A program made the position numbers and the translations under genes. Below are positions 26,733-36,082 of a stretch of 64,000 bases of DNA, one piece after another. This DNA is from Dyella lipolytica. GTDB taxonomy: Bacteria; Pseudomonadota; Gammaproteobacteria; Xanthomonadales; Rhodanobacteraceae. Below the pieces are notes generated by a model. That model worked only from the letters and a program-made list of their open reading frames with translations, was not told the origin of the DNA and did no database searches. The stretch lies in assembly GCF_030160075.1 (NCBI RefSeq), contig NZ_BSNQ01000003.1:490625-554624 (forward strand), read 5' to 3'. Within the stretch, counting starts at the first letter, position 1; each line of letters starts with the position of its first letter.

Positions 26733-28687
26733 CCGGCTTCTGGCAGTTGCATCGTGGAAATCGGGAGACGTTGCTAGGGCAGGCGGAAGCCATGTCCAGG
26801 CAGCTGACGCATCGCGGCCCCGACGACAGTGGTCTGTGGTGCGATGAAGCGGCGGGCATCGTGCTGGCGCAACGGCGCCTATCGATCCTCGATCTTTCGG
26901 ATGCGGGGCACCAGCCCATGCATTCGGCCTGCGGGCGCTACGTCATCGCCTTCAACGGCGAGATATACAACCATCTCGAGCTGCGTGAACGTCTCGCCGC
27001 GGAAGGTGCAGCGCCGGCGTGGCGCGGGCACTCGGATACGGAAACCCTGATCGCGTGCTTCGTCGCCTGGGGCGTCGAACGAAGCTTGCAGGCCAGCGTT
27101 GGCATGTTTGCGTTGGCGTTGTGGGATCGGCCGCAGCGGTCGCTCACACTGGCGCGCGATCGCATCGGCGAAAAACCGCTGTACTACGGCTGGCAGGGCG
27201 ATACCGTCTTGTTTGGTTCGGAGCTGAAGGCGTTACGCGCGCATGCCGCTTTCGATTCGGATATCGATCGCGGTGCGTTGGCGTTGTTGTTGCGCCACGA
27301 CTGCATTCCCGCGCCGTACACGATTTATCGCAACGTGTTCAAGTTGCGCCCTGGGCACTTGCTGCATATTTCCGTTGACGCGCCTCGCCATGCGCAACCG
27401 AAGCCGTACTGGCGCTACAACGATGCCGTAAGCACTGGCTTGAATGCGCCGCTGATCTGCAGCGACGCCGACGCAACCGATGCACTTGAGCGGCAGCTTA
27501 CGACAAGCATCGGCGCGCAAATGCTTTCCGATGTACCGCTGGGGGCGTTTCTCAGCGGTGGTATCGACAGCAGCACCGTCGTGGCGTTGATGCAGGCGTG
27601 CAGCCGCCGCCCGGTCAAGACATTCACCATTGGATTTGACGAGAACGGCTACGACGAGGCCGCACACGCCAAGGCAGTCGCAAGGTATCTGGGGACGGAG
27701 CACACCGAACTATACGTCCGCCCCGAGGATGCACTGGCGGTCATTCCGCGGCTGCCATCCATCTTCTGCGAGCCGTTTGGCGACAGCTCGCAGATCCCGA
27801 CCTTCCTGATCAGTCAGTTGACCCGTCGCGAAGTGACCGTGGCCCTGAGCGGCGATGGCGGTGACGAATTGTTCGGCGGTTACAACCGTTATCTGACGGC
27901 GCGCACAACGTGGGAGCGGATGCAACGCATGCCGCCGTTTGCGCGACATGCTGTTGCTGCTGCGCTGCGCACCTTATCGCCGGCTGCATGGGACAAACTT
28001 GTGGAACAAGCAAAGCCGCTGTTACCCAAGAAGTGGCATCTGGCCACGCCGGGCGACAAGGCGCACAAGTTGGCGAAAGTCCTTGCAATGTCGGATGGCC
28101 GCGCATTTTTCCTCAGTCTTGCCAGCCAGTGGCAAGATCCGGCAAGCATCGTGCTCGGCGCGCAGGAGCCGCAGACCTTGCTGACCGATACGGAAACTTG
28201 GCCACACGCCGACGATCTGTCGCAGCGGATGATGGCGATGGATGCGCAAAGCTATCTGCCCGACGACATTCTGGTGAAAGTCGATCGCGCCGCGATGGCC
28301 AACAGTCTGGAAACTCGCGTGCCGATGCTCGACCACCGCGTAGTGGAACTGGCATGGCGGATGCCACTGCATCAGAAGATTCGCGACGGACAGGGGAAGT
28401 GGTTGCTGCGCCAGGTGCTGTATCGCCATGTGCCGAGGGACTTGGTCGAGCGGCCGAAGATGGGTTTTGGCATTCCGCTGGACAGCTGGCTGCGCGGACC
28501 TTTGCGCGATTGGGCGGAAGCCTTGCTTGGCGAAAGCCGTCTTCGCCAGGAAGGTTATTTCCAGCCGGCCCCGATACGACAGAAATGGGCAGAGCACCTT
28601 AGCGGCAAGCGCAACTGGCAACACGCGCTGTGGACGGTGCTGATGTTCCAGGCATGGCTTGAAGAGAACCGGAGGATGTCGATATGA
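26720..28687 (+). CDS. asnB: Asparagine-synthetase-type glutamine amidotransferase
   Basis: A 655-residue class II amidotransferase. The glutaminase domain has the nucleophile C2 (MCGLTGFW), LTHRGPDDSG and FNGEIYNH; the synthetase domain has the PP-loop FLSGGIDSSTVVALM and LSGDGGDELFGGYNRY. The family makes asparagine from aspartate, glutamine and ATP. In polysaccharide loci close relatives amidate uronic acids, and here it sits among transferases with diamino-uronic acid genes upstream, so sugar uronamide formation is a reasonable but unproven role. It is longer than E. coli AsnB (~554). Confidence 0.85.
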   Translation: MCGLTGFWQLHRGNRETLLGQAEAMSRQLTHRGPDDSGLWCDEAAGIVLAQRRLSILDLSDAGHQPMHSACGRYVIAFNGEIYNHLELRERLAAEGAAPAWRGHSDTETLIACFVAWGVERSLQASVGMFALALWDRPQRSLTLARDRIGEKPLYYGWQGDTVLFGSELKALRAHAAFDSDIDRGALALLLRHDCIPAPYTIYRNVFKLRPGHLLHISVDAPRHAQPKPYWRYNDAVSTGLNAPLICSDADATDALERQLTTSIGAQMLSDVPLGAFLSGGIDSSTVVALMQACSRRPVKTFTIGFDENGYDEAAHAKAVARYLGTEHTELYVRPEDALAVIPRLPSIFCEPFGDSSQIPTFLISQLTRREVTVALSGDGGDELFGGYNRYLTARTTWERMQRMPPFARHAVAAALRTLSPAAWDKLVEQAKPLLPKKWHLATPGDKAHKLAKVLAMSDGRAFFLSLASQWQDPASIVLGAQEPQTLLTDTETWPHADDLSQRMMAMDAQSYLPDDILVKVDRAAMANSLETRVPMLDHRVVELAWRMPLHQKIRDGQGKWLLRQVLYRHVPRDLVERPKMGFGIPLDSWLRGPLRDWAEALLGESRLRQEGYFQPAPIRQKWAEHLSGKRNWQHALWTVLMFQAWLEENRRMSI

Positions 28688-28763
28688 CGATTGCCCGCAA
28701 ACCATGCACGGCCCTGCTGCCTGCATACAGCAATCACCGATGGTGCGCGTATGAGGTAGATGC

Positions 28764-29936
28764 ATGAAGGTTGTTCTGTTCGCCAATACCGACTGGTACC
28801 TCTACAACTTCCGGCGCGCTCTAGCGATGTCGTTGCGCCGGGCAGGGTACGACGTGCTGCTGATTTCTCCTCCCGGACCTTACGGCGACAAACTGCGTGA
28901 GCTGGGTTTGCGCTGGGAACCGGTGCCGATGCAACGGCGTAGCCTCAATGTGCTGCGCGAGTTGATGTTGCTGTGGTATCTCATCCGATTGTTGCGACGC
29001 GAGCGGCCGACGCTGGTACACGGCTTCACCATCAAGTGCGCCGTATACGGCTCGCTCGCAGCGCGGCTGGCCGGCATTCCCGTGAGAGTGAATGCCGTAG
29101 CGGGAATGGGCTACGTGTTTACCAGCACACAGCTGAAGGCGCGATTGCTGCGGCCGGTGGTGCGTGGCCTGATGCGGCTCGCACTGGGTGGAAAGGATGC
29201 GCGGCTCATCTTGCAGAACGCTGACGACGTCGAACTATTCAAGCGAGAGCACTTGGTCGATCCTGAGCATATTCGCTTGATCCGTGGCTCGGGGGTGAAC
29301 TGCGCGCAGTTCGCCGGGGTGTCTGGTCGCGTTCCTGATGGCGGACGCATACGCGTGTTGCTGGCAAGCCGCCTGCTCTGGGATAAAGGCATCGATGAAT
29401 ATATCGCCGCCTTGCGAAAGCTACGCAATCAAGGTCGCGACATCGACGCGCTGCTCGCCGGCACGCCGGATCCGGGCAACCCCGCGACGGTTCCAGAATC
29501 GACGATACGAGACTGGGTCGATGAGGGCCTGATTACCTGGCTCGGTCATGTCGATGACATGGTCGGCTTGCTTGGATCGGTGGATGTCGTCGTGTTGCCG
29601 AGCTATCGCGAAGGATTGCCAAGGAGCCTGGTCGAGGCCGCAGCGTGCGGACTGCCGCTGATTACCACCGATGTTCCTGGATGCCGCGAGGTTGTGTGCG
29701 ATGGCGTCGACGGATTGCTGGTTCCAGTGAAAGACGCGGATGCGCTTGCGCGAGCCATAGAGCGATTGCAGGACAACCCGGACCTCGCACGTCGATTGGG
29801 AAGCGCAGCACGCATGAAGGCCCGCACGCAGTTCGATGAGCGCATGGTCATTCAGGGGACCCTGGAGGTTTATGCGGAGCTATGTCATCCGGCTGAAGCG
29901 ATGGCGAACAACGCAGATAGACGTCCATCAAGTTAG
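28764..29936 (+). CDS. Glycosyltransferase, GT4 type (WbpT/PglA-like)
   Basis: A 390-residue GT-B enzyme. The N-terminus MKVVLFANTDWYLYNFRRALA and the stretch VNAVAGMGYVFTS are characteristic of GT4 members that add HexNAc or uronic acid residues in O-antigen and glycan pathways. The donor domain shows LLASRLLWDKGIDEYI and the E-x7-E loop PSYREGLPRSLVEAAACGLP. It is 76 bp after asnB. It is the fourth and last transferase on the plus strand, which with WecA predicts about five sugars per repeat. Confidence 0.9.
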   Translation: MKVVLFANTDWYLYNFRRALAMSLRRAGYDVLLISPPGPYGDKLRELGLRWEPVPMQRRSLNVLRELMLLWYLIRLLRRERPTLVHGFTIKCAVYGSLAARLAGIPVRVNAVAGMGYVFTSTQLKARLLRPVVRGLMRLALGGKDARLILQNADDVELFKREHLVDPEHIRLIRGSGVNCAQFAGVSGRVPDGGRIRVLLASRLLWDKGIDEYIAALRKLRNQGRDIDALLAGTPDPGNPATVPESTIRDWVDEGLITWLGHVDDMVGLLGSVDVVVLPSYREGLPRSLVEAAACGLPLITTDVPGCREVVCDGVDGLLVPVKDADALARAIERLQDNPDLARRLGSAARMKARTQFDERMVIQGTLEVYAELCHPAEAMANNADRRPSS

Positions 29937-30062
29937 GATTTCGTGGTCGCATTCTGGTACGGACCATGCATAACACAAACTTTTGTCGAGCTAGACTCGA
30001 CCAACGTACGCACTAAAGCTTGTGCCTTCGTCATTGAAGCCATTCGTCACTGGAGGAATATC

Positions 30063-31502
30063 ATGCCATCCGCGTCGCAGGCGACAAATGTATTGGATTT
30101 TCTGCCCCAGGCAGAGCACGCCGCCATTCGCGCCGGTACGAGCACCTACGACTGCACGGGTGGCATCCAGACGGCCATCGACTTTGCCGGCAAAGTGTTT
30201 GTGCCTGCCGGGGTTTACCCCGTGAGACAGCTGAACCTCAAATCCGACTTCGAATTGTATGGAGAAGGGGATGCCAGCGAATTTCGGGCATACAACAATT
30301 CGCTGGCTTGCGAGTTCATGATCGTCACCTATGTGCGGGACGGCGGTAGCAGTCATGTCGCGGACAATATGCGCAACATCTATCTGCATGATCTGAAGCT
30401 CAATGGGCGTGTAGCGGAGTTCGGCTACATGCAGTTCTTCTATCTCTTTGCCGTCAATGCCACGTCGGATCTCACGGTCGAGCGCGTGACTTTCTACGGT
30501 TTTCGCGGCGACGGCATGTATGTCGGCTCCGGCACGCTGAAGACGACGGAGCGTCACAACCAGCGTGTCGTCGTGCGCGACTGCCTGTTCGACGGCGCAG
30601 TCAAGAGCAATCGTAACGGCCTATCCATTATCGACTGCGACCAGCTGACGGTGGAAGGTTGCACTTTCCAGAATATCGGCAACGCGAAACTGTCTTGTTC
30701 GGTGGGCGGCATCGACTTCGAACCCGATCACACCTGGAGCGTGTACCGGGACGTGACGATTTCCCGTTGCCGATTCATCAATATCGATACGGTGAACACG
30801 GCGGGCATCACGTTCTTTAACGGACGTCAGTCGGGCGACAATATTCATGATTGGGTGGTATCGGATTGCCAATTCACGAACTGCTACTGGGGTATCACCG
30901 CTGCGACAAAATCGAAGACGGCCGCAGACGTTCCGGACAACCTTTCGGTATTGAATTGCGGCTTTCTCAATTCGATACGCGTGGACATAGCCATCGCTGG
31001 ATTGAGCGGCGCACGGGTCAGCGGATGCACGTTTGAACGATCGCCGCCAGGATCAGGGCCGGGCGGCGATGCGATTCGCCTCGGCGCCTTTGCCTGGGGA
31101 ACCAGCGCGAACGCTATCAACGCGGTGATAACCGGCAATACATTCACCGGTATACGCCCGCAGATCGGGGCCATCGGAATACTTGGCGCGAGCGGGCTGG
31201 TGTGTGCGGGCAACGTGTTTGTCGATATTCATGGCTCCTGCATCGACTTCGCCGAAGACGAGCCTGCCGACCATTCAAAACACATCGACAGAGTGATCAT
31301 CTCCGGGAACACGGCAAGACACAGCGCGCCCTTCGCGTCAGCAAAGCCTACCGCGATGTCGTTTCTTAGCACCAGCAACCAGATGCGTATCAGCAGGGGT
31401 CACATGATGTTCGGCGGCTCCTTCCAATATAACAACGACGTCGGCGGCGGCATAACAGGTATTGCAAATGGTGCGGCGGTCGAGTTCCGTGAAATCCAAT
31501 AA
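30063..31502 (+). CDS. Right-handed parallel beta-helix protein (tailspike/pectate-lyase-like)
   Basis: A 479-residue protein with a repeated beta-helix pattern across residues ~30-430 (NIYLHDLKLNG, LTVERVTFYGF, RVVVRDCLFDG, LTVEGCTFQNIG, VTISRCRFINI and more). The entry STYDCTGGIQTAIDFAGKVFVPAGVY matches the N-terminal cap of pectate-lyase/tailspike folds. No signal peptide is seen. The ATG at 30063 has TGGAGGAA nine bases upstream; an earlier in-frame start at 29943 lacks one. As last gene of the operon it may cut, epimerise or bind the polymer. Which of these, and how it would leave the cell, cannot be told. Confidence 0.78.
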   Translation: MPSASQATNVLDFLPQAEHAAIRAGTSTYDCTGGIQTAIDFAGKVFVPAGVYPVRQLNLKSDFELYGEGDASEFRAYNNSLACEFMIVTYVRDGGSSHVADNMRNIYLHDLKLNGRVAEFGYMQFFYLFAVNATSDLTVERVTFYGFRGDGMYVGSGTLKTTERHNQRVVVRDCLFDGAVKSNRNGLSIIDCDQLTVEGCTFQNIGNAKLSCSVGGIDFEPDHTWSVYRDVTISRCRFINIDTVNTAGITFFNGRQSGDNIHDWVVSDCQFTNCYWGITAATKSKTAADVPDNLSVLNCGFLNSIRVDIAIAGLSGARVSGCTFERSPPGSGPGGDAIRLGAFAWGTSANAINAVITGNTFTGIRPQIGAIGILGASGLVCAGNVFVDIHGSCIDFAEDEPADHSKHIDRVIISGNTARHSAPFASAKPTAMSFLSTSNQMRISRGHMMFGGSFQYNNDVGGGITGIANGAAVEFREIQ

Positions 31503-31519
31503 TCCGGATCTGGGTATCC

Positions 31520-32674
31520 CTAGAGCTTAAGGCGTGGCCGCACGCGCGAGGCAAACATATGCATGCCGAACGGGCGCGTTATCTTCGATGCAACGAGGCG
31601 CGTCTTCGTGGCACGCTGCGCTATGGAGCGCTCGCGTACGCGCGCGGCCTCCTGACGCTTCCATATCTGCGTGACGGTCGCGACATAGACACCCGTCACG
31701 AAAAGGAACGTCGCTAGATTGAGACCGGCCGAGAGATCTGCGTGGCTGATGAATGAACCCAAGAGCGCAAAGCCGATGGCGAGCGCGATGAGTGCGACCA
31801 GGCTTGTGCGCGGTCCCAGGCCGGCCCCCATCAGGATGTGATGAATGTGCCCACGGTCCGGCTTGAATGGCGACTTGCCTTGGCTCATGCGCCGGGACAT
31901 GACTGCAAGCGTGTCGAAGACTGGCAACGCCACGCACCACAGCACATTGACCGGGGACAAATGCGTCTGCGGCATCTGGCTCGTACGGATCAGCGCCCAC
32001 GCCAACAGATAGCCGATAGGTATGCTTCCCGCATCACCCAGAAAAATCTTGCGGCCCATAAGTCCCAGATTGGTAGCCAGGTATGGCAACGAGGCGGTGG
32101 CCAACAAGGCCAGCAGCATAATCACCTCGTGCAACGCGGAGACATTGGCAAACAAGGCGATGGCGGCAATGCTGACCAGCTCCAGGCTGCCGGCAAGACC
32201 ATCGATACCGTCCATCATGTTGAACGCGTTCACCAGTCCGATGACGGCGATCACCGTTAGCGGAGGTCCCAGCCAGCCGAGCGTCACCTCATAGCCAAAG
32301 ATGTGTCCCAGTGTGCGGATGTAGACGCCGGTACTGGCAATGACGATCAGAATGGCTAGGGCCTGGATCAGCAGACGATCCCGCACGCTGAGATCGAAGC
32401 GATCATCCAATGCGCCAAGCAGGGTAAGCAGCGCAGCGGTGTCGATCACAATCTTCGCGAACCAATGGAATTGGCCATAGCAGGCCGCTCCCGCGATCAC
32501 GCCCATAAAAATGGCGAGACCGCCTACCAGCGGCACATCGCCAACGTGCCGCTTGCGTTGACTGGGGTGATCGATAAGGCCCAGCGATAGGGCGTATCGT
32601 CGCAGCATGAAAATGGCCGCTGCTGAGGTGCATGTACCGACTAGACAGTCGAAAATCACACGTGGTTCTTGCAT
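31520..32674 (-). CDS. Undecaprenyl-phosphate HexNAc-1-phosphate transferase, WecA-like
   Basis: A 384-residue polytopic membrane enzyme of the MraY/WecA family, which loads the first sugar phosphate onto undecaprenyl phosphate. Conserved cytoplasmic motifs are present: KRHVGDVPLVGGLAIF, the Mg-binding GALDDRFDL, NAFNMMDGIDGLAG, FLGDAGS, and the HIHH motif in KPDRGHIHHILM. It has a C-terminal tail of ~40 basic residues beyond the usual end. It faces the transferase operon, converging with the beta-helix gene only 17 bp away. Confidence 0.9.
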   Translation of the reverse strand: MQEPRVIFDCLVGTCTSAAAIFMLRRYALSLGLIDHPSQRKRHVGDVPLVGGLAIFMGVIAGAACYGQFHWFAKIVIDTAALLTLLGALDDRFDLSVRDRLLIQALAILIVIASTGVYIRTLGHIFGYEVTLGWLGPPLTVIAVIGLVNAFNMMDGIDGLAGSLELVSIAAIALFANVSALHEVIMLLALLATASLPYLATNLGLMGRKIFLGDAGSIPIGYLLAWALIRTSQMPQTHLSPVNVLWCVALPVFDTLAVMSRRMSQGKSPFKPDRGHIHHILMGAGLGPRTSLVALIALAIGFALLGSFISHADLSAGLNLATFLFVTGVYVATVTQIWKRQEAARVRERSIAQRATKTRLVASKITRPFGMHMFASRVRPRLKL

Positions 32675-33088
32675 AGCACTTCTTTTCCATCGCGCTCAGT
32701 GATTCCCCCTAAATCCGAACGAGCTCATTGGTTGAGTGGTACAGGCGCCGTGCGATGACCTGCACGATGACCTGCGTCTATGAGTCCACGATCATCAGAT
32801 CGCTTACTTTCTTTTGTTTAGGAACAACGTTGACGCTGATGAACCATCCTGCGGTTGTTGCGTGAGTGATGAAGACATTGGTGTTAACGCTCTACTCTGG
32901 AACCTATCACCTCAAGATATCGGTTTTGTTTCATGAGAGCGATGTATTCAGCTGAAAAAAATTTAGTTGGCGATCCTGTCAACGGCTTGTTCAAATTATG
33001 TTGAGCGATTCATTCGCGACGCAGAAAAATTTCTGAATGGCATCTGTATATTGTTTCTGAACAAGCAGAGTAAGGATCGCGCAACTAT
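32675..33088. promoter_or_regulatory. 414-bp leader region upstream of the WecA-like gene
   Basis: AT-richer, no supported gene. It lies downstream of the Wza-like gene and upstream of the WecA-like gene on the minus strand, so it may hold a separate promoter or a long leader. No RNA family or clear operator is recognised. Confidence 0.3.
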
Positions 33089-34198
33089 TCAGTGCGACGC
33101 GCTGTAATTGGTGTAAGCCGCGCTGCTGAGCAGACTGGCCGCCGGTAGCAATTGGCTCAACACACGATTCCAGCGGGTTATGCCTGCTGCGCCGACAAAC
33201 ACCACGTCGCCCGGCTCGACCCTGAACTCATCGCCCAGCGCGAATGCCGATGGCGAACGGGCATCGAGCTGGAACACTTTGGCAGGCGCGTTTTGCAGAT
33301 CATTCGCGCCGCGAATGACATACACCTCCTTGCCGTTGGAGGTGACGGGATTGAGACCGCCCGCGCGGCCTAGCGCTTGCGTCAAGGAAAGATCGGTGAC
33401 GGTTCTGAAGCCGACTGCCATGGGACGTATCACTTCACCCATGACATACACTTCTTTGGTGTCGTTGTACGGAAGAAAGATGTGATCACCCGGCTTGAGG
33501 TAAATATCCTTCGCAGCGCCATGTCCGTGGTTCAGTGCGGTCAGATCCAAGTGGTAATCGTGACCATCGCGGCTCAGAGTCAAGTCCGATAGATTGGCTT
33601 GATCGGGATTGATGGTAGCCAGGCCGATCGCCTGTCCCAAGGTCAACGGAACGGCGGTGATCGTCTGTGGATCGGTTTTCATGAACGCGCCCTGGAATGT
33701 CACATGCTGGCTGTTGTAGCCAACGACATTCACATCCACCTGCGGCTTCTCCACGAACTTGGCGAGTTTGGCGGTGAGCGCCAGCCGCAGGTCTTCGATG
33801 GTCATTCCGCCAACGTTGAGAGCACCTATGTAGGGGTAGAACAGTGTGCCGTCCGAGCGTACCAAGCGGCCGTTCGGCAAGGACTGTTGTTGCGCGCCGG
33901 CTGGCGAGGTCAGTTCCGGATGATCCCAGACGGTGATGAAGAGCGTGTCACCAGGGCCGATGCGATACGGTTCAGGCCGATACGTCAGCAGTTCCTGCGG
34001 TATCGCGGCGCTCAGCGTCGCCGCGGCATGGTCGCTCGCTAGAAGTTGCGGAGTAATGGTTACCAGTTGGATCTGACTGTTGTCCGTCGGCGTGCCGCGG
34101 ACCAATCCGTTGGTGGACATGTTTTGTCCCGGTGCCAACACGCAACTCTGAAGGAGCAGCGTCGAACTCAAAACGATCAAGGCGGACAATATTTTCAT
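33089..34198 (-). CDS. Wza-like polysaccharide export lipoprotein
   Basis: A 369-residue outer-membrane export protein. The N-terminus MKILSALIVLSSTLLLQSC is a lipoprotein signal with Cys19 as the lipidated residue. YRIGPGDTLFITVWDHPELTSP opens the poly-export domain, and two SLBB domains follow (VTFQGAFMK..., VYVMGEVIRPMAVGF...). With the Wzc-type kinase it should form the trans-envelope export complex. A Wza partner implies a secreted or capsular polymer, not only O-antigen. The start at 34198 is chosen because the lipoprotein signal begins there; an earlier in-frame codon at 34243 would bury it. Confidence 0.9.
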   Translation of the reverse strand: MKILSALIVLSSTLLLQSCVLAPGQNMSTNGLVRGTPTDNSQIQLVTITPQLLASDHAAATLSAAIPQELLTYRPEPYRIGPGDTLFITVWDHPELTSPAGAQQQSLPNGRLVRSDGTLFYPYIGALNVGGMTIEDLRLALTAKLAKFVEKPQVDVNVVGYNSQHVTFQGAFMKTDPQTITAVPLTLGQAIGLATINPDQANLSDLTLSRDGHDYHLDLTALNHGHGAAKDIYLKPGDHIFLPYNDTKEVYVMGEVIRPMAVGFRTVTDLSLTQALGRAGGLNPVTSNGKEVYVIRGANDLQNAPAKVFQLDARSPSAFALGDEFRVEPGDVVFVGAAGITRWNRVLSQLLPAASLLSSAAYTNYSASH

Positions 34199-34870
34199 GG
34201 ACGGTGGGCTCCGTATTCGAGAGGGCGTACCACGAGGCAGCAATCCGCCGCGCGCATGGACGAATTGCCATCGCGTTCAGTTTTTCGAGCTAAACCACAG
34301 GGATCTCGAAAAACCGATCTGAAAAAGCGCGGCCATCACTTTTCGTCAATGACTTTCCGTGCGCGAGAACATCGAGATGAGCGGGATATCAAAAGGGTGT
34401 TATGTGATGCCACATGTCGCGTGAACAGAACTTAATTGACCGATGAAAAAACTGAATCGTTGCTGCACGACAACTTGCGATGACATCGACGAAGCACTCG
34501 CGCATGAATCATGATGAAACGAGATTTGCTCAAGTTGGAAAATTTATCCCCACGGAATGACGATTTGAGTTTTCATCGGACGGATGAGCAGACTGATGAC
34601 GCAGCAGATTGGGACAAGCGAGGTGCATACTGCAAGCTATCCATGACAGTGATGAACACGGACATGTTGTTTCCGGTGAGAAGATTTACCAGCGTTTTCT
34701 CGTAATTTTCGCTGCTTGAGTTTGCGAATGGCGATATAGCGGCTCGGAATTACTCACTCTGTCGACACGGGCTGCGATCCCGATGTCGAACGCATTGCCG
34801 GGCAGTTATCTTCTCGGAAATAACGATGTCGTCCGTTTCGAAGACGTGCGGACAAGCTGAGAGAGGACGC
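34199..34870. promoter_or_regulatory. 672-bp divergent region between wza-like gene and galE
   Basis: Holds promoters for wza (minus) and galE (plus). It has lower GC than the flanks, suiting a regulatory or transferred region. A 64-codon open frame at 34511-34705 has no ribosome site and no recognisable features. Nothing else can be assigned. Confidence 0.35.
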
Positions 34871-35878
34871 ATGAAAGTACTTGTCTGCGGCGGAGCTGGT
34901 TACATCGGTAGTCATACCTGCGTGGCACTGCTAGAGCACGGTCACGAGGTGGTGATTTACGACAGCCTTGTCAACGGGTCGCAGGTCGCGGTGGAGCGCA
35001 TCAGCGAATTGAGCGGCACCAGTGTGCGCTTCGTGCAAGGTGACATCCGCGATCGCGCCGCTGTCGAGGCGTTGTTGGCCGATAAAGTGGATGCGGTGAT
35101 CCATTTCGCCGCGTTAAAAGTCATAGGCGAAAGTCGCCGGAAGCCTTTGGCGTACTTTGAAAACAATATCTCCGGCACGATCACGCTGCTGCAGGCGATG
35201 CACGCCACAGGTGTGGACAACTTGGTCTTCAGTTCATCCGCTGCGGTTTATGGAATACCGGATGCAGTTCCGATTACTGAAGATGCGCCGCTGAGGGCGG
35301 CCAATCCTTACAGCCAGAGCAAGCTGGTGATGGAGCAGCTCATCAACCAGTTGTGCGAGGTGCATCCTTCGTTCAGCGCCGTCCTATTGCGTTACTTCAA
35401 TCCGGTGGGTGCGCATCCGAGCGGCCTCATTGGAGAAGACCCGCATGGCGTCCCCAATAATTTGCTGCCCTATATATCGCAAGTCGCGGTAGGGTTGCGC
35501 GAGCGACTGAATATATTCGGTGGCGACTATCCAACACGCGACGGTACCGGTGTGCGCGATTACATTCATGTGATGGATCTCGCCGATGCGCACGTGAAGG
35601 CGTTAGACGTCTTGCATAACGGTGGTTGCAGTGCGCTGAATTTAGGTACGGGCCGAGGCCATAGCGTGCTGGAGGTGGTGTCGGCTTTCGAGCGTGCTTC
35701 GGGTCGACGCGTCCCTTATCAGATCGTTGACCGTCGTGCCGGTGATGTGGCGGAAGTTTGGGCCGATCCTTCTCGTGCGGAGCAGATGCTCGGCTGGTGT
35801 GCGCAGTACGATATGCCGCAGATGTGTATGGACGCCTGGCGCTGGCAATCGCAGCATCCGCATGGCTACCGGTCGTGA
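34871..35878 (+). CDS. galE: UDP-glucose 4-epimerase
   Basis: A 335-residue extended SDR. VCGGAGYIGSHTC is the NAD-binding loop, and VDAVIHFAALKVIGESRRKP, SSSAAVYG and the catalytic Tyr in NPYSQSKLVMEQ follow the GalE pattern closely, as does LLRYFNPVGAHPSG. It interconverts UDP-Glc/UDP-Gal, possibly also the GlcNAc forms, to supply the polymer. The ATG at 34871 has GAGAGGA upstream; an earlier in-frame start at 34826 lacks conserved sequence. Confidence 0.93.
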   Translation: MKVLVCGGAGYIGSHTCVALLEHGHEVVIYDSLVNGSQVAVERISELSGTSVRFVQGDIRDRAAVEALLADKVDAVIHFAALKVIGESRRKPLAYFENNISGTITLLQAMHATGVDNLVFSSSAAVYGIPDAVPITEDAPLRAANPYSQSKLVMEQLINQLCEVHPSFSAVLLRYFNPVGAHPSGLIGEDPHGVPNNLLPYISQVAVGLRERLNIFGGDYPTRDGTGVRDYIHVMDLADAHVKALDVLHNGGCSALNLGTGRGHSVLEVVSAFERASGRRVPYQIVDRRAGDVAEVWADPSRAEQMLGWCAQYDMPQMCMDAWRWQSQHPHGYRS

Positions 35879-36082
35879 CGAGCAGCCATTGCGCAGGGTA
35901 CATGCGTTGCCGCACCTACGCTTAGCATGGCACGACATGGTTGGTCAGCTGTTGCTCATCGGACATCGATACTTTCACTCGATGGATACAGTTTCAAGCG
36001 GAGCTGCGCAGTAGTCCGCGATAGGAAGCCCCGCCGAGGCACGACGCCGTCGACCGTCACCTTTGATTAGAGATTACAAAAA

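Noticed and set aside
18968-28687. Lasso-peptide cluster (HprK-like kinase plus asparagine-synthetase-like protein)
   Set aside because: The AsnB protein has an intact glutaminase domain, unlike lasso cyclases, and there is no precursor, leader peptidase or ABC exporter; all neighbours are polysaccharide genes.
34511-34705. 64-codon open frame in the wza-galE gap
   Set aside because: No ribosome site and no conserved-looking features; kept as intergenic.
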